From Palsa-872 sp036844615 (GTDB taxonomy: Bacteria > Chloroflexota > Dormibacteria > Dormibacterales > Dormibacteraceae): 5,698 bases of DNA. The notes under the pieces are model-generated. The model searched no databases. It saw only the letters and a list, made by a program, of their open reading frames with translations, and was not told the origin of the DNA. Position numbers and translations under genes: made by a program. This document shows, piece after piece, positions 5,176-5,698 of this stretch; position 1 is the stretch's first letter, and each line of letters starts with the position of its first letter. The stretch is taken from NCBI GenBank assembly GCA_036844615.1, contig DAIUFK010000100.1:1-5698 (forward strand). The letters are read 5' to 3'.

Positions 5176-5698
5176 CTACGGCTTGCCCAATAGCCCCTGG
5201 CTGGTGACGTCGGCGCAGGCTTTTGATGTCACCTGCTGAACGGTCGCCTGGCCCTGCCAGAAGGGCTGCAGGTCGGTGCTGATCACGTTCCAGAATTTGT
5301 CGTACTGTGGCACCAGCTTCGGGTAACGGCCGGTCTTGTTGCTCTTCCTGATCGTGGCCAGGAGCGGCGCGCCGTACTCGCTTACAATGGCCTTGTTGCT
5401 CCAGAGCGCCTTCGCTCCCGGCATGTCGACGCCGTAGGCGCCGGTCATCACCGCGCCGATGCCGACGCTATCGAAGCGAGCCAGCCAGAATGCCGCACTC
5501 TTGTGACGGGAGTTCTTGGCGATCACCAGTCCGGTCGAGGCCATCACCGCCTGGCGAGACTTCGGCCCTTGCGGCGTCAGAACCGCGCCCCAATCGAAGT
5601 TGATCTGCGGCTGGCCGCCCGGCTTCTTGCCGAAGGCATAGTCGAGCGCCCACGGACCCATGAACGCCATGGCATAGCGTTCCTTCTGGAACCCGCCG
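5176..5698 (-). CDS. Extracellular sugar-binding protein of the ABC transporter, C-terminal part (5' end beyond window)
   Basis: The reading frame stays open to the right edge (GGFQKERYA precedes the first visible Met) and ends in TAG at 5178-5176. About 173 C-terminal residues are seen, whereas family 1 solute-binding proteins are usually 400-450 aa, so more than half is missing. The segment YAMAFMGPWALDYA matches the conserved AM-x-x-x-GPW region of this family. The next part, with VLTPQGPKSRQAVMASTGLVIAK, fits the usual TP-x-G stretch followed by a gly-rich strand before a helix of the form KSAAFWLARF. Its place before two CUT1 permeases confirms the role of capturing a sugar outside the cell and delivering it to the channel. 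The signal peptide or lipobox is outside the window, and the ligand cannot be inferred from what is visible. Confidence 0.92.
   Translation of the reverse strand, partial: GGFQKERYAMAFMGPWALDYAFGKKPGGQPQINFDWGAVLTPQGPKSRQAVMASTGLVIAKNSRHKSAAFWLARFDSVGIGAVMTGAYGVDMPGAKALWSNKAIVSEYGAPLLATIRKSNKTGRYPKLVPQYDKFWNVISTDLQPFWQGQATVQQVTSKACADVTSQGLLGKP

Noticed and set aside
4022..5239. Long plus-strand open frame (405 aa) opposite the MalF-like permease
   Set aside because: It is a composition artefact opposite a well-supported permease. The product is rich in Asp, Glu, Arg and Gln with no family features, and it runs through the intergenic hairpin.

Overview
The window is a fragment of a single-strand sugar-uptake operon. 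All seven genes I can support lie on the minus strand and are packed tightly, with the largest gap being 125 bp. The DNA is GC-rich (about 60% by eye, not computed). The family mix is a CUT1-type sugar ABC transporter without its own ATPase, a YesL/DUF624-like membrane protein, a ROK sugar kinase and a secreted Kelch propeller. This fits a free-living heterotrophic bacterium of the Chloroflexota, Dormibacterota or Actinomycetota type. That placement is only a guess from gene style, because no marker gene is present.

In transcription order (right to left) the layout is as follows. (1) The C-terminal part of an extracellular solute-binding protein (5176-5698) has its start beyond the right edge. 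(2) A 125-bp gap carries a perfect 14-bp hairpin. (3) A MalF-like permease (4067-5050) is followed by (4) a MalG-like permease (3105-4067), which overlaps it by one base. (5) A membrane-anchored, seven-bladed Kelch propeller protein (1898-3076) is followed, one base after its stop codon, by (6) a polytopic DUF624-like membrane protein (1180-1896). (7) Next comes a ROK-family kinase with a fructokinase-type zinc site (178-1125). (8) The first 48 codons of a new secreted-protein gene (1-146) have a strong ribosome-binding site and run off the left edge.

Read together, the binding protein captures a sugar or oligosaccharide outside the cell and the two permeases import it, powered by an ATPase encoded elsewhere. 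The ROK kinase would phosphorylate the freed hexose, most likely fructose or mannose by subfamily. The Kelch protein and the truncated secreted protein would act outside the membrane. Their exact roles are unknown, but placement in the operon suggests glycan binding or processing.

I do not see a new defence system, mobile element, CRISPR array or RNA gene. The least ordinary parts are the anchored Kelch propeller embedded in a transporter operon, the hairpin between the binding-protein and permease genes, and the unfinished secreted gene at the left edge.
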